The notes: generated by a model not told the origin, from the letters alone. Numbered from the stretch's first letter, positions 9,135 to 19,582 are shown. The stretch: DNA of 64,000 nucleotides from Cladocopium goreaui (GCA_947184155.2 CAMXCT020000335.1:1482992-1546991); one strand, 5' to 3'. Translations and numbers: made by a program.

Positions 9135-10818
9135 GTCAGCCCCACCTTTTGTGACTGAGCTGATTCAAGAAATCACGGAGCATGAGAACTTCAGGTTCGG
9201 CAATGGTGGAGTGGTGCCTAGCACTCATCGATGGCGAATCCCAGCATTTGTGGGTGGTCGTGTTTTGCTGATTTGGGTGTCATTGGTTCCAGTTCCCTCT
9301 CTTGGCCTGCTTTTGGGTCGTGATTTTTTGGAGTCAGTTGGCGGAGTGCTGGATTTTGTAGACAAAACTATCAGCTTCAAGCACCTTGAGGCCGAGACCC
9401 AACGTTTGGAGCAGATGTCTGCGGGGCACTACATGTTGCCTCTTCTTGCAGAGCTTTGGCCGAGGCTCCCAGTTTTACGATGGAAGCGTTGTGGTTTGGA
9501 TGGCATCATTGAATTGCAGATGAGTTCCAAAGATTGGTTGCATCGTTGTTTGACTGACAAGCAGAATGAGTTGAAGACAACCAGCAAACAAGTGAGTGAC
9601 CATTTTCTTACTGAGCATTTCAATGAGTATGTTTTTTCTGGGCCTCCGGCTCAAAGCAAGACTGCGGACATCCCCATGTCAAGCAGTGCATTTCAGACGC
9701 ACATTGTGGAGTCTTTTTGTGATGAGTGCCTCAGAAGCCCAAACAGCGTCACAGCCATGGCGGTTGGGTCCCCTGGATGTGAACGAGACAATCAGGCACC
9801 TGAGGCCTGCGGCAGCAAAGATGTTTTACGAGGAGACAGGGTCCTACGGCCAAATTTGGTACCGTTGGAGAAGATTCATCCTTCGCGCCCAAGAGCGTCG
9901 AGCCTGGCACGAACAAAGTTTGCTTTTGTGGTTGCTATCGCACTCGCAGCTACGTTTTGTGCCTTTTCCATACCCTTCCATCGAAACTCCAAAGCAATGG
10001 GAGGAACAGGCTCGTGCTCAATGTCAAGCTGGAACCCTCATTGGCTCTCATTTGCAAATGGCCTTGGACAAGAAGAGATTCAATGCCCAGAACTTGCAAG
10101 CCTTGAGCCAGTTTCGCAATCGTTGCGGATGGAGGCTGGCATTCCTCGAAGATCCAGTTTTGGATGGCTTGTTGGCCGCTCGATCACACCGAGGCCAAGC
10201 AAGCAGACTGAAGCAAGCTTCCATGACCGAGTTAAGAAGCAAGCTGCCGCCGATGCTCAAAAGACTGGCCGTGCTGCGGCCATTCGTCAATTGATTAACC
10301 CGAGAGGTGGACTTCCCACGCTCAAGGGCGATCTGATCAAGTTGGCCCACCTTGTGGATGTTCAAGTGGAAGAGAAGGACACGATCCCAGTGATCAGAGC
10401 CAAGGTTCAGCCCATTGCGCAGGACATTGCAATGACCTGTCCGGCAACTTCGGCACCCAAAGCCAAGTCCTCGGCCGCACCATCGACACCGGCCCCAGCA
10501 TCACCTCAGCCAGAGGGCGCACCTTTGAGATCAACGTGGTCCGTGCTTTCAAGTCCAAGTCCAGAGTTGAGGACAGTGGCCGACATGGAGCGCCTGGGTC
10601 GTCAAGAAGCCCTGGCAGATCAAGTGCAGTTCATCGAGGATCGCATGAGTCAGATGCTGGAGAACCGGGTGGGAACAATGTTGCACGAATCAGAGAACCG
10701 AGTGCAGGGTCTTCTGTCTCAGGTGGTGCAACATGTGATGGCAATGAGCTCACAGCAAGTGAGCAATCAGATGGAACCCGAGGATGCCGAGATGTTTCCC
10801 CCTCAGATGCCGAAGTGA
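9115..10818 (+). pseudogene. Protease C-terminal half and linker region (copia), frame-shifted
   Basis: In this frame the protease continues as SAPPFVTELIQEI..., the flap region and the LGLLLGRDFLESVGGVLDF block (the hydrophobic-hydrophobic-Gly motif of retropepsins; about 9,295-9,355). From about 9,640 to 10,230 the plausible coding passes to another frame (see the next entry), then returns here with a Lys/Ala-rich, SAP-like stretch (RGGLPTLKGDLIKLAHLVDV, about 10,300-10,365) and a helical Glu/Gln-rich region ending at 10,818. Beyond the protease the function is unknown; the LPTLKGDLIKLA segment resembles short DNA-binding SAP helices, which is inference. Confidence 0.5.
9640..10240 (+). pseudogene. 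Copia linker segment in an alternate frame
   Basis: Within an open frame at 9596-10294 the protein reads as an ordered, Trp- and Arg-rich helical segment (for example YRWRRFILRAQERRAWHEQS and KQWEEQARAQCQAGTLIGSH), whereas the competing frame reads as scrambled sequence. I infer that the ancestral polyprotein ran through this frame and that single-base indels near 9,640 and 10,230 now separate it. No known domain was recognised. Confidence 0.4.
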
Positions 10819-11795
10819 TGCCAGAAGCTTTCAAGTTGAAGGCGGATTGCAAAGTGAAGCCTGCCATCAGGCAGATGATTTCTCAGGCTTGGCAACGACA
10901 CCGCAAAGATCAACTGGCGGTGTCCACCAATCAACAACGAGTCATGGAAGTGTTCAACATGACTTGGATCAATGAGATGAAGCAGCATGAGAATCAGGCT
11001 TTCACGGTGGACATGAGCTTTCCAGATCCTTTTGTGACTGAAGTGTTCACCGACACGGAACCCATTGCTGCTGCAGCTCGTCGTATGGGCCTCAATGCCG
11101 GTCACAGCCTGACGTTGAAGACAGGTTGGGATTTTATGGAACCCAATCGCCGAAAAGCTGCGTTGAATCTCATTGATTTTCTCAAGCCTGAAGTTGTGAT
11201 TTTAGCTTTCCCTTGTGGCCCTTGGTCACCCTTGCATCGTTTGAACCCTCCAGAAGATTTGCAAGAAAGAAGGGAAGCTGCGAAGCAGCTGGTTTTGTTT
11301 GCCTTCGAGGTGGCAACTTTGCAGTTGAAGGCCGGCCGACATTTCATGATAGAGAATCCACAACCTTCCGCAGCCTGGCAATTGGAGGAGCTGAAGAAGT
11401 TTGAAGCTCGCCCAGATGTCTTGTCAGTTATTGTGGATATGTGCGCTTTCAATTTGCGATCTGAAAATGGTGGCCTTCACCGCAAACGAACAAAACTGCT
11501 CTCTTCCAGTCAAGCCTTGATTTCGAATATGATAGGCCGACGTTGTGATGGCAGACACCAGCATGACCCAGTCATTGGCGGTTCCAAGATCACAGAAGCC
11601 GCTGGACACTACAGCCGCGAGTTTTCTGAAGCTGTGGTTAATTCCTTCATGGAACAGTTTGACTTTGAGACTTTAGCAATATTTCAAGCTATGAAGCCCT
11701 GCATGAGGTCAATGCCGCTGGTTTGCAAGATGATGCGGCAGATGGCTCAGAGTTGCAAATCGAGTCAGATGGATCGTTTGAACTATAGCCAATGA
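10790..11795 (+). CDS. Cytosine-C5 methyltransferase-like domain of the copia element
   Basis: In the open frame 10536-11795 the recognisable part starts near 10,790. In order: a motif-I-like strand VTEVFTDTEPIAAAARRMG; EVVILAFPCGPWSPLHRLN with the Pro-Cys of motif IV (Cys codon 11,214); FMIENPQPSAAW with the Glu-Asn-Pro of motif VI (Glu codon 11,352); a basic HRKRTKLLSSS block like motif VIII; and a tail CDGRHQHDP...GHYSREFSEAV. C5 methyltransferases of retrotransposons have been reported in dinoflagellates and a charophyte alga, so the role may be DNA methylation, but motif I lacks the usual Phe-x-Gly-x-Gly and the PCQ Gln is Gly. The YR element at 35.8 kb carries a related domain. The true C-terminus probably lies in another frame from about 11,690. 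Confidence 0.6.
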
Positions 11796-13251
11796 TGATG
11801 AAAGTTTGGTGGTAACTCCTGCTGTGAAAGCTGCAGTTTACAGACTGCATGTGAACACTGGCCATCGCAGCTCCACTCGGCTGGCACGTGCTCTTCTCTT
11901 GTGTGGAGCTCCCAAAGAAGCTGTCTTGGCTGCTCGCCGCCTGAAGTGTGCAGTTTGCCAAGAAAGACGCCAGCCACGGGCTCGATTGCCAGCAGGTCTT
12001 CCTCCACCTCGTGAAGTTGGACAGCAAATCCATGTAGATCTGGTGTTGGTTGAAGATTCCTTGCGGCAAACCTATGTGGTTGCACATGCCACTGATGCTG
12101 TTTCGAGATTTCAAGCTGCGGCCGTGTTGAAGGACAAGTCCTCAGAGTCCTTCATTGAATTTCTGAACACCAGATGGTTGCCGCTTTTGGGCACGCCTAT
12201 GACCATCATTGCTGACCAGGGAAGGGAGTTTATTTCTTTTGTGTTTGCCGATTGGTGCGACAGCAAATCAATCCATCTGCAGCACATTGCAATCGGAGCA
12301 CCTTGGCAGAATGGTATCGCTGAACGCAGTGGTGGCACCTTGAAGGCGGTTTTGGGCTCTATCACACACACCCACTTCATTTCAACAGTGAGTGGTATGG
12401 ATCAGGCAGTTTCTGAAGCTGTATCAGCTTACAACGATGATGTGCATGACAATGGCATTGCGCCGATTCAGTGTGTGACAGGCCGCATTCCACCGGCTTA
12501 TGGCGATGTGCTGAACAACCTCTCACAAAGACTGGCGGAGCACTCGCTCATATCTGCAGAACCTTCACTGGCGAAGCAAGTTGCACTTCGCGAAACGGCC
12601 AGATTGGCCATGGTTCGACTTCACTACAGTCGAAGCCTTCGCACAGCTGAGCTTGCGAGATCCAGATCTTCTACGCAGGATCGAGTGCCTACGCCGGGCG
12701 ATTTGGTTTTCTTCTGGCGAGCCCAGAAGTATGCAGGCCGTTCAAGTGGCCCCGGCTCAAGACGCAAATTGGCTTTGCGAAGATGGCATGGTCCAGGACT
12801 TCTTGTGGCCATGGAAGGTGATGTCGCCGCCAATTGCTTCATCTCCTATCGTGGGCAATTGACCAAATGTCCATTAGAGCATGTTCGAGCAGCCTCTTCG
12901 CTCGAAAGCATTGCGGCTGGCTCTTGGCAGGCAGCCATTGATGAGGTGATTGACGCTGCTAAGCATGATGCAGGGCGAGATCAAGGAGGTCAGACTGCTG
13001 CGTTGGAAGATCAAGAACCTTTGCCAATTCCAGTTCCGGGTTCGACACCTGCGAGTTTGTCACCGCAGGAAATTGTGGCCGCGTTGCAACCTCCGCCTGA
13101 GGCCTCGGTGAGCATTGGACCTACGCCGAGATCTTCCATTGCTTCAGGTGTTTCAGCCCCAGCTAGCTCTGCAGCTCCAGGAACGCCCATTCCGGACTTG
13201 ATTTTGCAAGCATCTCAAGTTCCGGTGCCTGGCACCCTCTGTTCAATCTGA
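11782..13251 (+). CDS. Integrase (copia)
   Basis: This is a DDE integrase that would insert the cDNA copy. Counting from the GTG at 11806, the zinc-binding HHCC domain is H15-X4-H20-X27-C48-X2-C51. The core has D78 in QIHVDL, D137 in IIADQGREF and E173 in NGIAERSGG, giving the DD35E spacing (35 residues between the second Asp and Glu). A C-terminal basic region with PGDLVFFWRAQKYAG (about residues 297-311) fits the copia/gypsy GKGY-like C-terminal domain. The frame opens at 11,782 after a stop; upstream polyprotein sequence (acidic, DDAADGSELQIESDGSFEL) lies in a different frame, so a one-base shift separates the units. It stops at 13,251 while the same protein appears to continue in the +1 frame. 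Confidence 0.9.
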   Translation, partial: TIANDDESLVVTPAVKAAVYRLHVNTGHRSSTRLARALLLCGAPKEAVLAARRLKCAVCQERRQPRARLPAGLPPPREVGQQIHVDLVLVEDSLRQTYVVAHATDAVSRFQAAAVLKDKSSESFIEFLNTRWLPLLGTPMTIIADQGREFISFVFADWCDSKSIHLQHIAIGAPWQNGIAERSGGTLKAVLGSITHTHFISTVSGMDQAVSEAVSAYNDDVHDNGIAPIQCVTGRIPPAYGDVLNNLSQRLAEHSLISAEPSLAKQVALRETARLAMVRLHYSRSLRTAELARSRSSTQDRVPTPGDLVFFWRAQKYAGRSSGPGSRRKLALRRWHGPGLLVAMEGDVAANCFISYRGQLTKCPLEHVRAASSLESIAAGSWQAAIDEVIDAAKHDAGRDQGGQTAALEDQEPLPIPVPGSTPASLSPQEIVAALQPPPEASVSIGPTPRSSIASGVSAPASSAAPGTPIPDLILQASQVPVPGTLCSI

Positions 13252-13261
13252 ACCGAGTTCT

Positions 13262-15808
13262 TTGCAGCAGACTTTGCAGCGTGCAAGGAGTTTGGATGAC
13301 CTGCAACGTGGAGTCAAGCGTCCTTCAGAGCTTGACCCTTTGGATTTGGATGTGCAGCCGCCACCCAAGTCTTCTGCAGTGGCTTCTAGTTCTTTGGAAT
13401 CGCAGCCTGCGTTTGATGCCCTGGTTTTGACCAATGAAGAGCTTGAGAAGTTGTCATCGCAGCAAGATCGTTTACACCCCTTGCTGCAACTCCAAATTGA
13501 TGTTGAAAAGGATCGCCGAGACCCTTGGTCATGCCTGGAAGATGATCATGGCACTTGGGATGGCAGATGGTCCTACATGTGCCAACGTGATTGGCAGACC
13601 ATGCAGAAGTTGGGTCAGAAGTTTCCCAACGGCGAGTCTTTGTTTGACGACTTTGAAGTCAACCTTGCCCAGACTGCTCGCAAAGAATACCATTGGAGCA
13701 AGATGACTCCGGAAGAGAAAGCTCTATGGGGCGAAGCTGCAGTGAAGGGTTGGAATGCCTATATAGACAACAATGCCATAGAGATCCTGTCCATGGAGGA
13801 AAGCCGGCGAGTTTACAATGAGCTGGCCAAGCAGCAAGAGCTGGACAGAATCCTTGTTCCAAGGTTTGTCTGCACAGACAAGAATGATGGTTTGAGATCA
13901 GCTTCGCATCCTTTGCCTGTGAAACCTTCTGCCCGCATGGTAGTGCCTGGTTTCAAGGACAGAGCCAATCTTGAAGGTCAGCTGAGAAGAGATGCGCCAA
14001 CAGGCTCGAGATATGCTTTTTTCATTATTGCTGCATTTCATGAAACTTGGGCTTTGATTTCTGCAGATGTGAAGGCTGCCTTTCTCAAAGGGGACCCATA
14101 TGTCTCACGATTGCTTTGGATTGCCGCGACCAATGCAAAGACAAGCCCGCCGATTCCTTTGCAAAAGGGCCAGTTGGCCAAGATCGTCAAGGGCGTGTTT
14201 GGTTTGGCCGATGCCCCACGCCAATGGTGGTTGCGACTGGCAAGAGCTATGTCCGAGCATTCATCTCCCATGAGTTGCATTGATGGTGCACTATGGTTTC
14301 TCTGGGGAAAAGATGCCAATGCTGACGGCACTAGAACCTTGCAAGGTGTGATCGTCAGTCATGTGGACGATTTGCTATTTGCTGGATCCCCAACAGCCGA
14401 ACAATCTCTCATGGCCATTGGGGCTGAGCTTGGTTTTGGCTCGATCGAGCGAAATGATTTTGTTTGGTGCGGCAAACGCATTCGCAGGGCACCAGATGGC
14501 ACAGTTCGTGTTTCTATGGTGGAATACCATGAGAATGTGGCCGAGATTGTGATCGACCGACATCGCAAACGAGATGTCACAGCTGCGCTGAACCCGTCAG
14601 AAGCCAAGAAGCTCAGAGCTGTTATTGGAAGTTTGCAATGGCTAGTTGCACAATGTCGTTTTGACATGGGCTTCAGTGTGAGCGCGATTCAAGGAGAAGT
14701 TCTGCCAACCATCTCTACGTTGATTCGTGCCAACTCCTTGGTTCGTGAGTTCAAGTGCCACAGCAATTTTGAATTGGTATTCAGACCTATGGATTATCGC
14801 AAAGCTGGAATCGTTGTGGTTTCAGATGCAGCCTTGGGCAATGTGACTCGAGAAGGCAGCAATTGCTATTTTGTTTTGGTGGCTCAGCCTGAACTCCTTC
14901 AAGGAGATGAAGGTGTGTTCAACATTTTGGACGCTCGGTCCCACCGAATCCCTCGAGTTTGCAGGTCTACATATGCTGCAGAGACTCTTGCAGCGGAGGA
15001 GAGCTTGGATTGTGGACAACTGGCTCGTGGCCTGCTAGCTTTAGCTCAAGGTCGCCAATTGAGTGGTCGTAAAGCCAACCTTCTCATGAACAGTGTTCCA
15101 TTGACTGCAGTGGTGGATTCGGATGCCAAAGATGTCTACGACAAATCAAATTCCGACACTCCAAGTTTTGGTAGCCAAAAGTCAATGGCTTTTAGCATTG
15201 CGTGGATGCGCTCCATTCTGCGCCTCCCAAACAGCTGCTTGAAATGGACATCCAGAGAGAACATGTGGGTGGATGGTGGCACAAAAGAAATGGACTTGAC
15301 GCACATGCGTGCTATCATGTCCCGGGGGAAGTGGTCTATACCCTACAGTCCAGAATTTGTCAAGCAGGTAAGCAAGGCCAAAACACTCAAGCCTTCGGTG
15401 CAGTCAGCATGCGTTGACCTTCCTGGAGTAAGAGTTGAGGATGGCGAGCCCTTGTTGGCATTTCTTTGGGGTCTGGCGGAGAAACGAGGCTGGCACTTGC
15501 GGAATGGGATAGGCATTCAAGTTGCCTTCAACGCCAAGTCCTTCCGGACACCTGAACCAAGATTTTCCGCATCCCAGAAGCCACTGAGAAGCAGCTATGC
15601 ACGTTTCAATCTGGACGACGCACGATATGAATGGCGCCGTTTAGAGAGGGCCGTTAGGTACAGCGAGTTGCCGAATCAGCATGCGCTGATCGATGTGGCA
15701 GCACCAGTGTTAATTAGCATGTTTCATGCTGAGGCCAATGCTGAGTCATCCATTTCTGATCAACAAAAGAATGAGACAAATGTGAATTGCACCATTGATC
15801 ATGGATGA
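13262..15808 (+). CDS. Reverse transcriptase and RNase H (copia)
   Basis: This 848-codon frame is the largest of the element. The RT domain has VPRFVCTDKN and PSARMVVPGFKD near the start, the first catalytic Asp in SADVKAAFLKGDP (residue 269), VFGLADAPRQWWLRL, and the second catalytic box as HVDDLLFAG (Asp residues 369-370; copia usually has YVDD, so Tyr to His). RNase H follows with Asp 522 in VVVSDAALG, Glu in TLAAEESLD and Asp in VDSDAKDVYD. It synthesises cDNA and degrades the RNA template. The stop lies 28 bases inside the right LTR. The start is arbitrary, since coding-like sequence in this frame extends upstream across the integrase stop (PSVQSEPSSLQQTLQ). Confidence 0.92.
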   Translation: MQQTLQRARSLDDLQRGVKRPSELDPLDLDVQPPPKSSAVASSSLESQPAFDALVLTNEELEKLSSQQDRLHPLLQLQIDVEKDRRDPWSCLEDDHGTWDGRWSYMCQRDWQTMQKLGQKFPNGESLFDDFEVNLAQTARKEYHWSKMTPEEKALWGEAAVKGWNAYIDNNAIEILSMEESRRVYNELAKQQELDRILVPRFVCTDKNDGLRSASHPLPVKPSARMVVPGFKDRANLEGQLRRDAPTGSRYAFFIIAAFHETWALISADVKAAFLKGDPYVSRLLWIAATNAKTSPPIPLQKGQLAKIVKGVFGLADAPRQWWLRLARAMSEHSSPMSCIDGALWFLWGKDANADGTRTLQGVIVSHVDDLLFAGSPTAEQSLMAIGAELGFGSIERNDFVWCGKRIRRAPDGTVRVSMVEYHENVAEIVIDRHRKRDVTAALNPSEAKKLRAVIGSLQWLVAQCRFDMGFSVSAIQGEVLPTISTLIRANSLVREFKCHSNFELVFRPMDYRKAGIVVVSDAALGNVTREGSNCYFVLVAQPELLQGDEGVFNILDARSHRIPRVCRSTYAAETLAAEESLDCGQLARGLLALAQGRQLSGRKANLLMNSVPLTAVVDSDAKDVYDKSNSDTPSFGSQKSMAFSIAWMRSILRLPNSCLKWTSRENMWVDGGTKEMDLTHMRAIMSRGKWSIPYSPEFVKQVSKAKTLKPSVQSACVDLPGVRVEDGEPLLAFLWGLAEKRGWHLRNGIGIQVAFNAKSFRTPEPRFSASQKPLRSSYARFNLDDARYEWRRLERAVRYSELPNQHALIDVAAPVLISMFHAEANAESSISDQQKNETNVNCTIDHG
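15765..15780 (+). promoter_or_regulatory. Polypurine-tract candidate
   Basis: AAAAGAATGAGACAAA directly precedes the right LTR. It is purine-rich with one T and one C interruption; by position it should prime plus-strand cDNA synthesis. Confidence 0.45.
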
Positions 15809-15973
15809 TGTCAGCGATTGACCTGGCCCTGTTTTCATTTTGGCTCCGGCTGCCCCTCGAATTGTGACAGATCTTCAGCCATGCTACGACTCTTGTGGCA
15901 AAAGAACTGACCGCTTCGCTTGCCGTTGCATGCGCATAAAGCTGTGTTGCGGAGATTTCTTTGTCAATCTACA
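15781..15973 (+). repeat. Right LTR of the copia element
   Basis: 193 bp, two differences from the left LTR, followed by the AATTT target duplication. Confidence 0.95.
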
Positions 15974-15978
15974 AATTT

Positions 15979-16374
15979 TGCTATGTTTTGGTGATACCAT
16001 GGAAACCCCCATATCTGGATCACTTGGAGTTCATCCATGTCATTAACCAGAATTACTTGTGAACCGTTATTAACATGGTAACTATTAGTTATGAATACAT
16101 TGTTAATATAATCAGTTCATAAAACCATTTTTATCCACAATTATGAATATAACTACTTAATTGAATATAAGTACTTAATACCTGTTATTAACATGTTATT
16201 AAACACAATTATAAACCATTGTTATTATGATTATGAACATGTTATTATGTACCATTAATATACATGTTCTGAACCATTATTATTATGTACAATCAATACA
16301 TTGTTCCATATACCAATATTGGTTCGTGTATTAATGGAACATATTAATGTTTATAATAATGGTTATGAACCAAT
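15979..16374. repeat. AT-rich region with TTATTAACATG and GAACCATTATTATTATG repeats
   Basis: Short diverged repeats of TTATTAACATGTTATTA and AACCATTATTATTATGTAC occur in both orientations. No gene is seen. A fragment with protease-like coding starts immediately to the right. Confidence 0.5.
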
Positions 16375-16917
16375 TTGGATCTTCTAATCGATGGCCAAGA
16401 GTTCAAGGGCAAATGTACCAGGGATCCGGTTGTGTATCGTTCACAACACTCAAACCAGCAGAATCTGCACGATCGTGTGCACATTATGGCTGTCAGTGAT
16501 GAACAGTCCTTTGCCAGTGAAGACGGAGCAATGGCTATTGGCGACCAGTTCGGTGCATTTTTGTCCGAACCGGTCACTGGCAAAGTCAAAAACACAATTA
16601 TGGCCCGTGATCCTGAGGGAAATAACAACGGTATCTTTGCTCTCCATGATGAGGGCACCGCCTCGATTCCCGGTAATTCAGGAATCCCTTGCCACGGACC
16701 CAATGGTAAATTGGGTTTCCACTATGGCAAGGCTGCCACCGGCGAAGGAGCTATCCTCTGCCCTACGGGCCCAGTACCTGTAACTATCAAGTTACAAACC
16801 AAAGGCCCTAGAGATCCAATGCTCGCTGAGCAGGTCCGAGCAATGGCTAGGCCACATATCAACACGTTGAGAGGCTTGACCTTGAAATCCAAGGATAAGG
16901 ACCACGTTCAGATTTGA
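16375..16917 (+). pseudogene. Chymotrypsin-like serine protease fragment, viral-type
   Basis: The 180-codon open frame is less AT-rich than its surroundings. The block GTASIPGNSGIPCHGPNG followed by KLGFHYG matches the nucleophile region of chymotrypsin-like proteases of RNA viruses (T-x-PG-x-SG-x-P, then G-x-H-x-G); the probable nucleophile is the Ser of GNSG, near residue 105. Earlier, LHDRVHIMAVSDE could hold the catalytic Asp by analogy with D-hydrophobic-A-I-L segments. The catalytic His would lie upstream, where stops and AT-rich repeats begin, so the piece is truncated. Positive-strand RNA viruses with such proteases infect dinoflagellates, so an endogenised fragment is plausible; a host or transposon protease is the alternative. 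No polymerase or capsid sequence is beside it. Confidence 0.4.
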
Positions 16918-17487
16918 ACAAAAAACGTCCTGACCGCCCTAGGTGCAGTTAAAAGTGTAGAGCGGCCGTGACGTGTCCTCTCCTGTTCATGGCTATTTGA
17001 TCTTCAGAGGGTAATAGGTTTTTTGGCAACTCGAGGCCAAAACTTAAATTAGAACAGAGTGGCGCCATTTTTTCCCTGGAGGGTTCGATTCCTGCGACTT
17101 CGGCAGGTGCTTGTCTGAGGCCGAGAAGGCCGAGGCACGAAGGCGCGGCACCGGGGAAACGTTGAAGGACCACCAAAAAACGTGTGGAAAACAACCGAAA
17201 AACCACCGAAAACCCACCAAAATAGATAGAAATCCCAAACTTTTATGAAGTTTCAATGGGAAAAAAAGGGGAAAATCATCAAAAGGTGGGATGGAGAAAG
17301 TGAAATCTTCTACTAGAATTGTGGTAATAATATATGTGTGGTTTCTATCTTGTTTGATGTTGTCAATACTTATTGAGAAGTGATGATATTGGTAACATAT
17401 CGCTTCATGAGTGGGCTTACGCCTGTACCATGTTATCGGATACAGCAATCAGGTAATATGGATTCGTCTGAAAATGTGTTTGACCAG
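16918..17487. other. Spacer, no gene accepted
   Basis: It is moderately GC-rich to about 17,160, with no convincing frame on the plus strand. A minus frame of 134 codons (17,044-17,448) is Phe/Ser-rich with no recognisable motif. Confidence 0.4.
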
Positions 17488-17591
17488 CTGGTTGGCGGTT
17501 TCAAACATTTTTTTTTGTCCATAATATATGGGATGTAATCCTTCTCATTGACTTTCATATTTTTCAGCGGGGTAGGTCAACCACCAACCAG
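17488..17591. mobile_element. MITE family D, copy 3
   Basis: The ends CTGGTTGGCGGTTT and AACCACCAACCAG form the TIRs; the TGACTTTCATATTTTTCAG segment is shared with other copies. Confidence 0.7.
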
Positions 17592-18887
17592 TCAGTGAAA
17601 CACGAACGAAATGAAGTTTGTATGATCCTGGAAACTGATGTCGACGCTTGATGGAAGATGGGGGTGCCGTTTGGTTTCATGGTTATGTTTGGGTTTCATT
17701 TATGTTCACCAGACCATAGCTTATTCTAAGAATCAAAAAACTTGAAACAAGACAAATGGAAAAAATCATTAGAATAAGCTATAGAGGAGAACATAAGGTT
17801 TCATCTTGTTTTTGAAGTGTGGAACTGAGTCAATGTGGTACCAGTGGTCTTGCTAAATGTACCTACTGGATCTTGTTGTTTTGGCGTCTTTTTTATTGAG
17901 GGACTAGATGATGTTTATTATTCCTGTCCTTTTGGCATCCCCGAATTTGTAGGCTACAAAGAGGTTATACAAAAAAATTGTACATGGGTTTGCCGGAAAA
18001 CAGCTTACCCAATTCCATCCACTGGTCATCCTCATTTTCAAATATCAATAAGAAATGGTACATTATATATGTAGGTAAGTGCAATGTCACTTTATATGTC
18101 ACTTACCTTTCCATCCACTGGTCATGACCATATTTTTGATGGGGTACAGAGGCCCCAGCCATTGTGACTTTCCAAGGCAAGGAAGTTCTCTGCTTTATGG
18201 CGAGATGCTGCCAGATGGTGTTTCCAAGGTGCGATTTATGCGAATCCCCAGCGCGATTTTATGCGTCTCAGCGCGATGATTTTTTTGGGGTATCTTCAGG
18301 GCTAAGCAAATCGTTCTAATTCTAGGAACCGAATCTAATAGTGTTTAATAACGAAATGGTAGGAAATGGCTGGAAGATAAGTGACATATAAAGTGGGGCC
18401 TCCTAGATTTCTAAGATAGGTGAACATGACTCCAATATGTTTTATCATGTTTATAACTTAGAACCTTTTGTTATCGGAGTCATGTAATTGGGAATGTAGA
18501 CCCAACATCATAAGTTATACAAGCCCCCTACATGGTTATACTTATTACTATCATTACCTTAGTCAAACCCATATAGTCATCACCACTATAGTTAATATGT
18601 TATGATATGGGGTTTGTAGACCAACCTACAACTGGAGGCCACACATTGTAGGGTTTTTCTCGGTGAGACAGACAGGATAGGTCCACTTGCAGCTGGGGTA
18701 TCTTATCGCCTTATGATTCGTGGGGTGAACCACCAAGGAGTGTCGACTGTTTACCCAGGAAAAAAACACATGATAGGTTAAGTCCATTTAATGGATAATA
18801 ATGGGATGATTTATATGGAGGATTAGTCAATTGATATTAGTGATGGATGTTTTTTTATCGATGATTATAATGGATACTTACCCTGAT
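17592..18887. other. Spacer with two small inverted repeats
   Basis: ATAGCTTATTCTA (17,717) pairs with TAGAATAAGCTAT (17,772 region). CATGACTCC (18,426) pairs with GGAGTCATG (18,477). A family-B-like remnant lies at 18,619-18,653. No gene is seen. Confidence 0.45.
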
Positions 18888-19006
18888 ACTAGGCCAATCA
18901 ACTGGATGGGTAGAAACTCATCCTTTAGTCTTTTGGTATGAATGGGATTATCTACTAACCAGCTAAGAATTTGTCATTTTTTGCAGGGTATCTAAGATTG
19001 GCCATG
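18888..19006. mobile_element. Repeat family F, copy 2
   Basis: Uninterrupted copy: CCAATCAACTGGATGGGTAG at the left, TTTTTTGCAGGGTATCTAAG and TTGGCCATG at the right. Confidence 0.65.
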
Positions 19007-19582
19007 TTTAAGTCCCAGATTTTTTGATTAGTAATCCTATTTTAAGTGGAGTGAACCACAAACTTGGGCTGGCTTATTTGGGGTGCACTGTTGGTCAAAA
19101 TTCTTCCATAACAACCCCAACGGACGGATTGTTTGGAAATAAGGTGCCCTCAGATTTTTCCCCCTTTTCCGCTTCAATTTGCTAAAATGGGTTATCCCCC
19201 ATTTTAAGACAAACACACATCAGTTTGTTTGTTATAGCCATAGTTTATTCCATTTCTTTAAAGATACATATCCCCATTGTATCCCATGAAAGTTCCCAAT
19301 TTTTTCCTATTGGTTTGACTCCAGACAGATGCAGTAAAGCAAAATCCGACCAAACGAAGGTCGGAATATGATAGAATGTAAATTATTGCGCCCTCCCCCC
19401 GCAGATATGTTTGTTGGTTAAAAATAGAAAATTTGAGAAACCCATATTTTGATTGGTTAAAAAACAATCTTTATTGGTTAAACCATGTAGAAACCCCAAT
19501 TCTTGCTACTTGGAATCCCATTTTTGTTGCTTCAACGGCCATGTGAATCCCACGGTGGGACCCGGGACCCGGGTGTTTCACC

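Larger units (their letters stand above)
7339..15973 (+). mobile_element. Full-length Ty1/copia-type LTR retrotransposon
   Basis: The element is 8,635 bp, bounded by 193-bp direct LTRs that begin TG and end CA, and flanked by a perfect 5-bp duplication AATTT (7334-7338 and 15974-15978). A primer-binding site follows the left LTR. Domain order is gag, protease, methyltransferase-like, integrase, RT, RNase H; integrase before RT marks Ty1/copia. The LTRs differ at only two of 193 positions (GTCC/GGCC and GCCG/GCTG near their starts), which argues for a recent insertion. The polyprotein frame changes repeatedly, so as read this copy cannot make one gag-pol protein. Confidence 0.95.

Noticed and set aside
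10536-10789. N-terminal part of the methyltransferase-like open frame
   Set aside because: In this overlap the other frame gives a more ordered helical protein; this part reads as Ser/Gly/Arg scramble.
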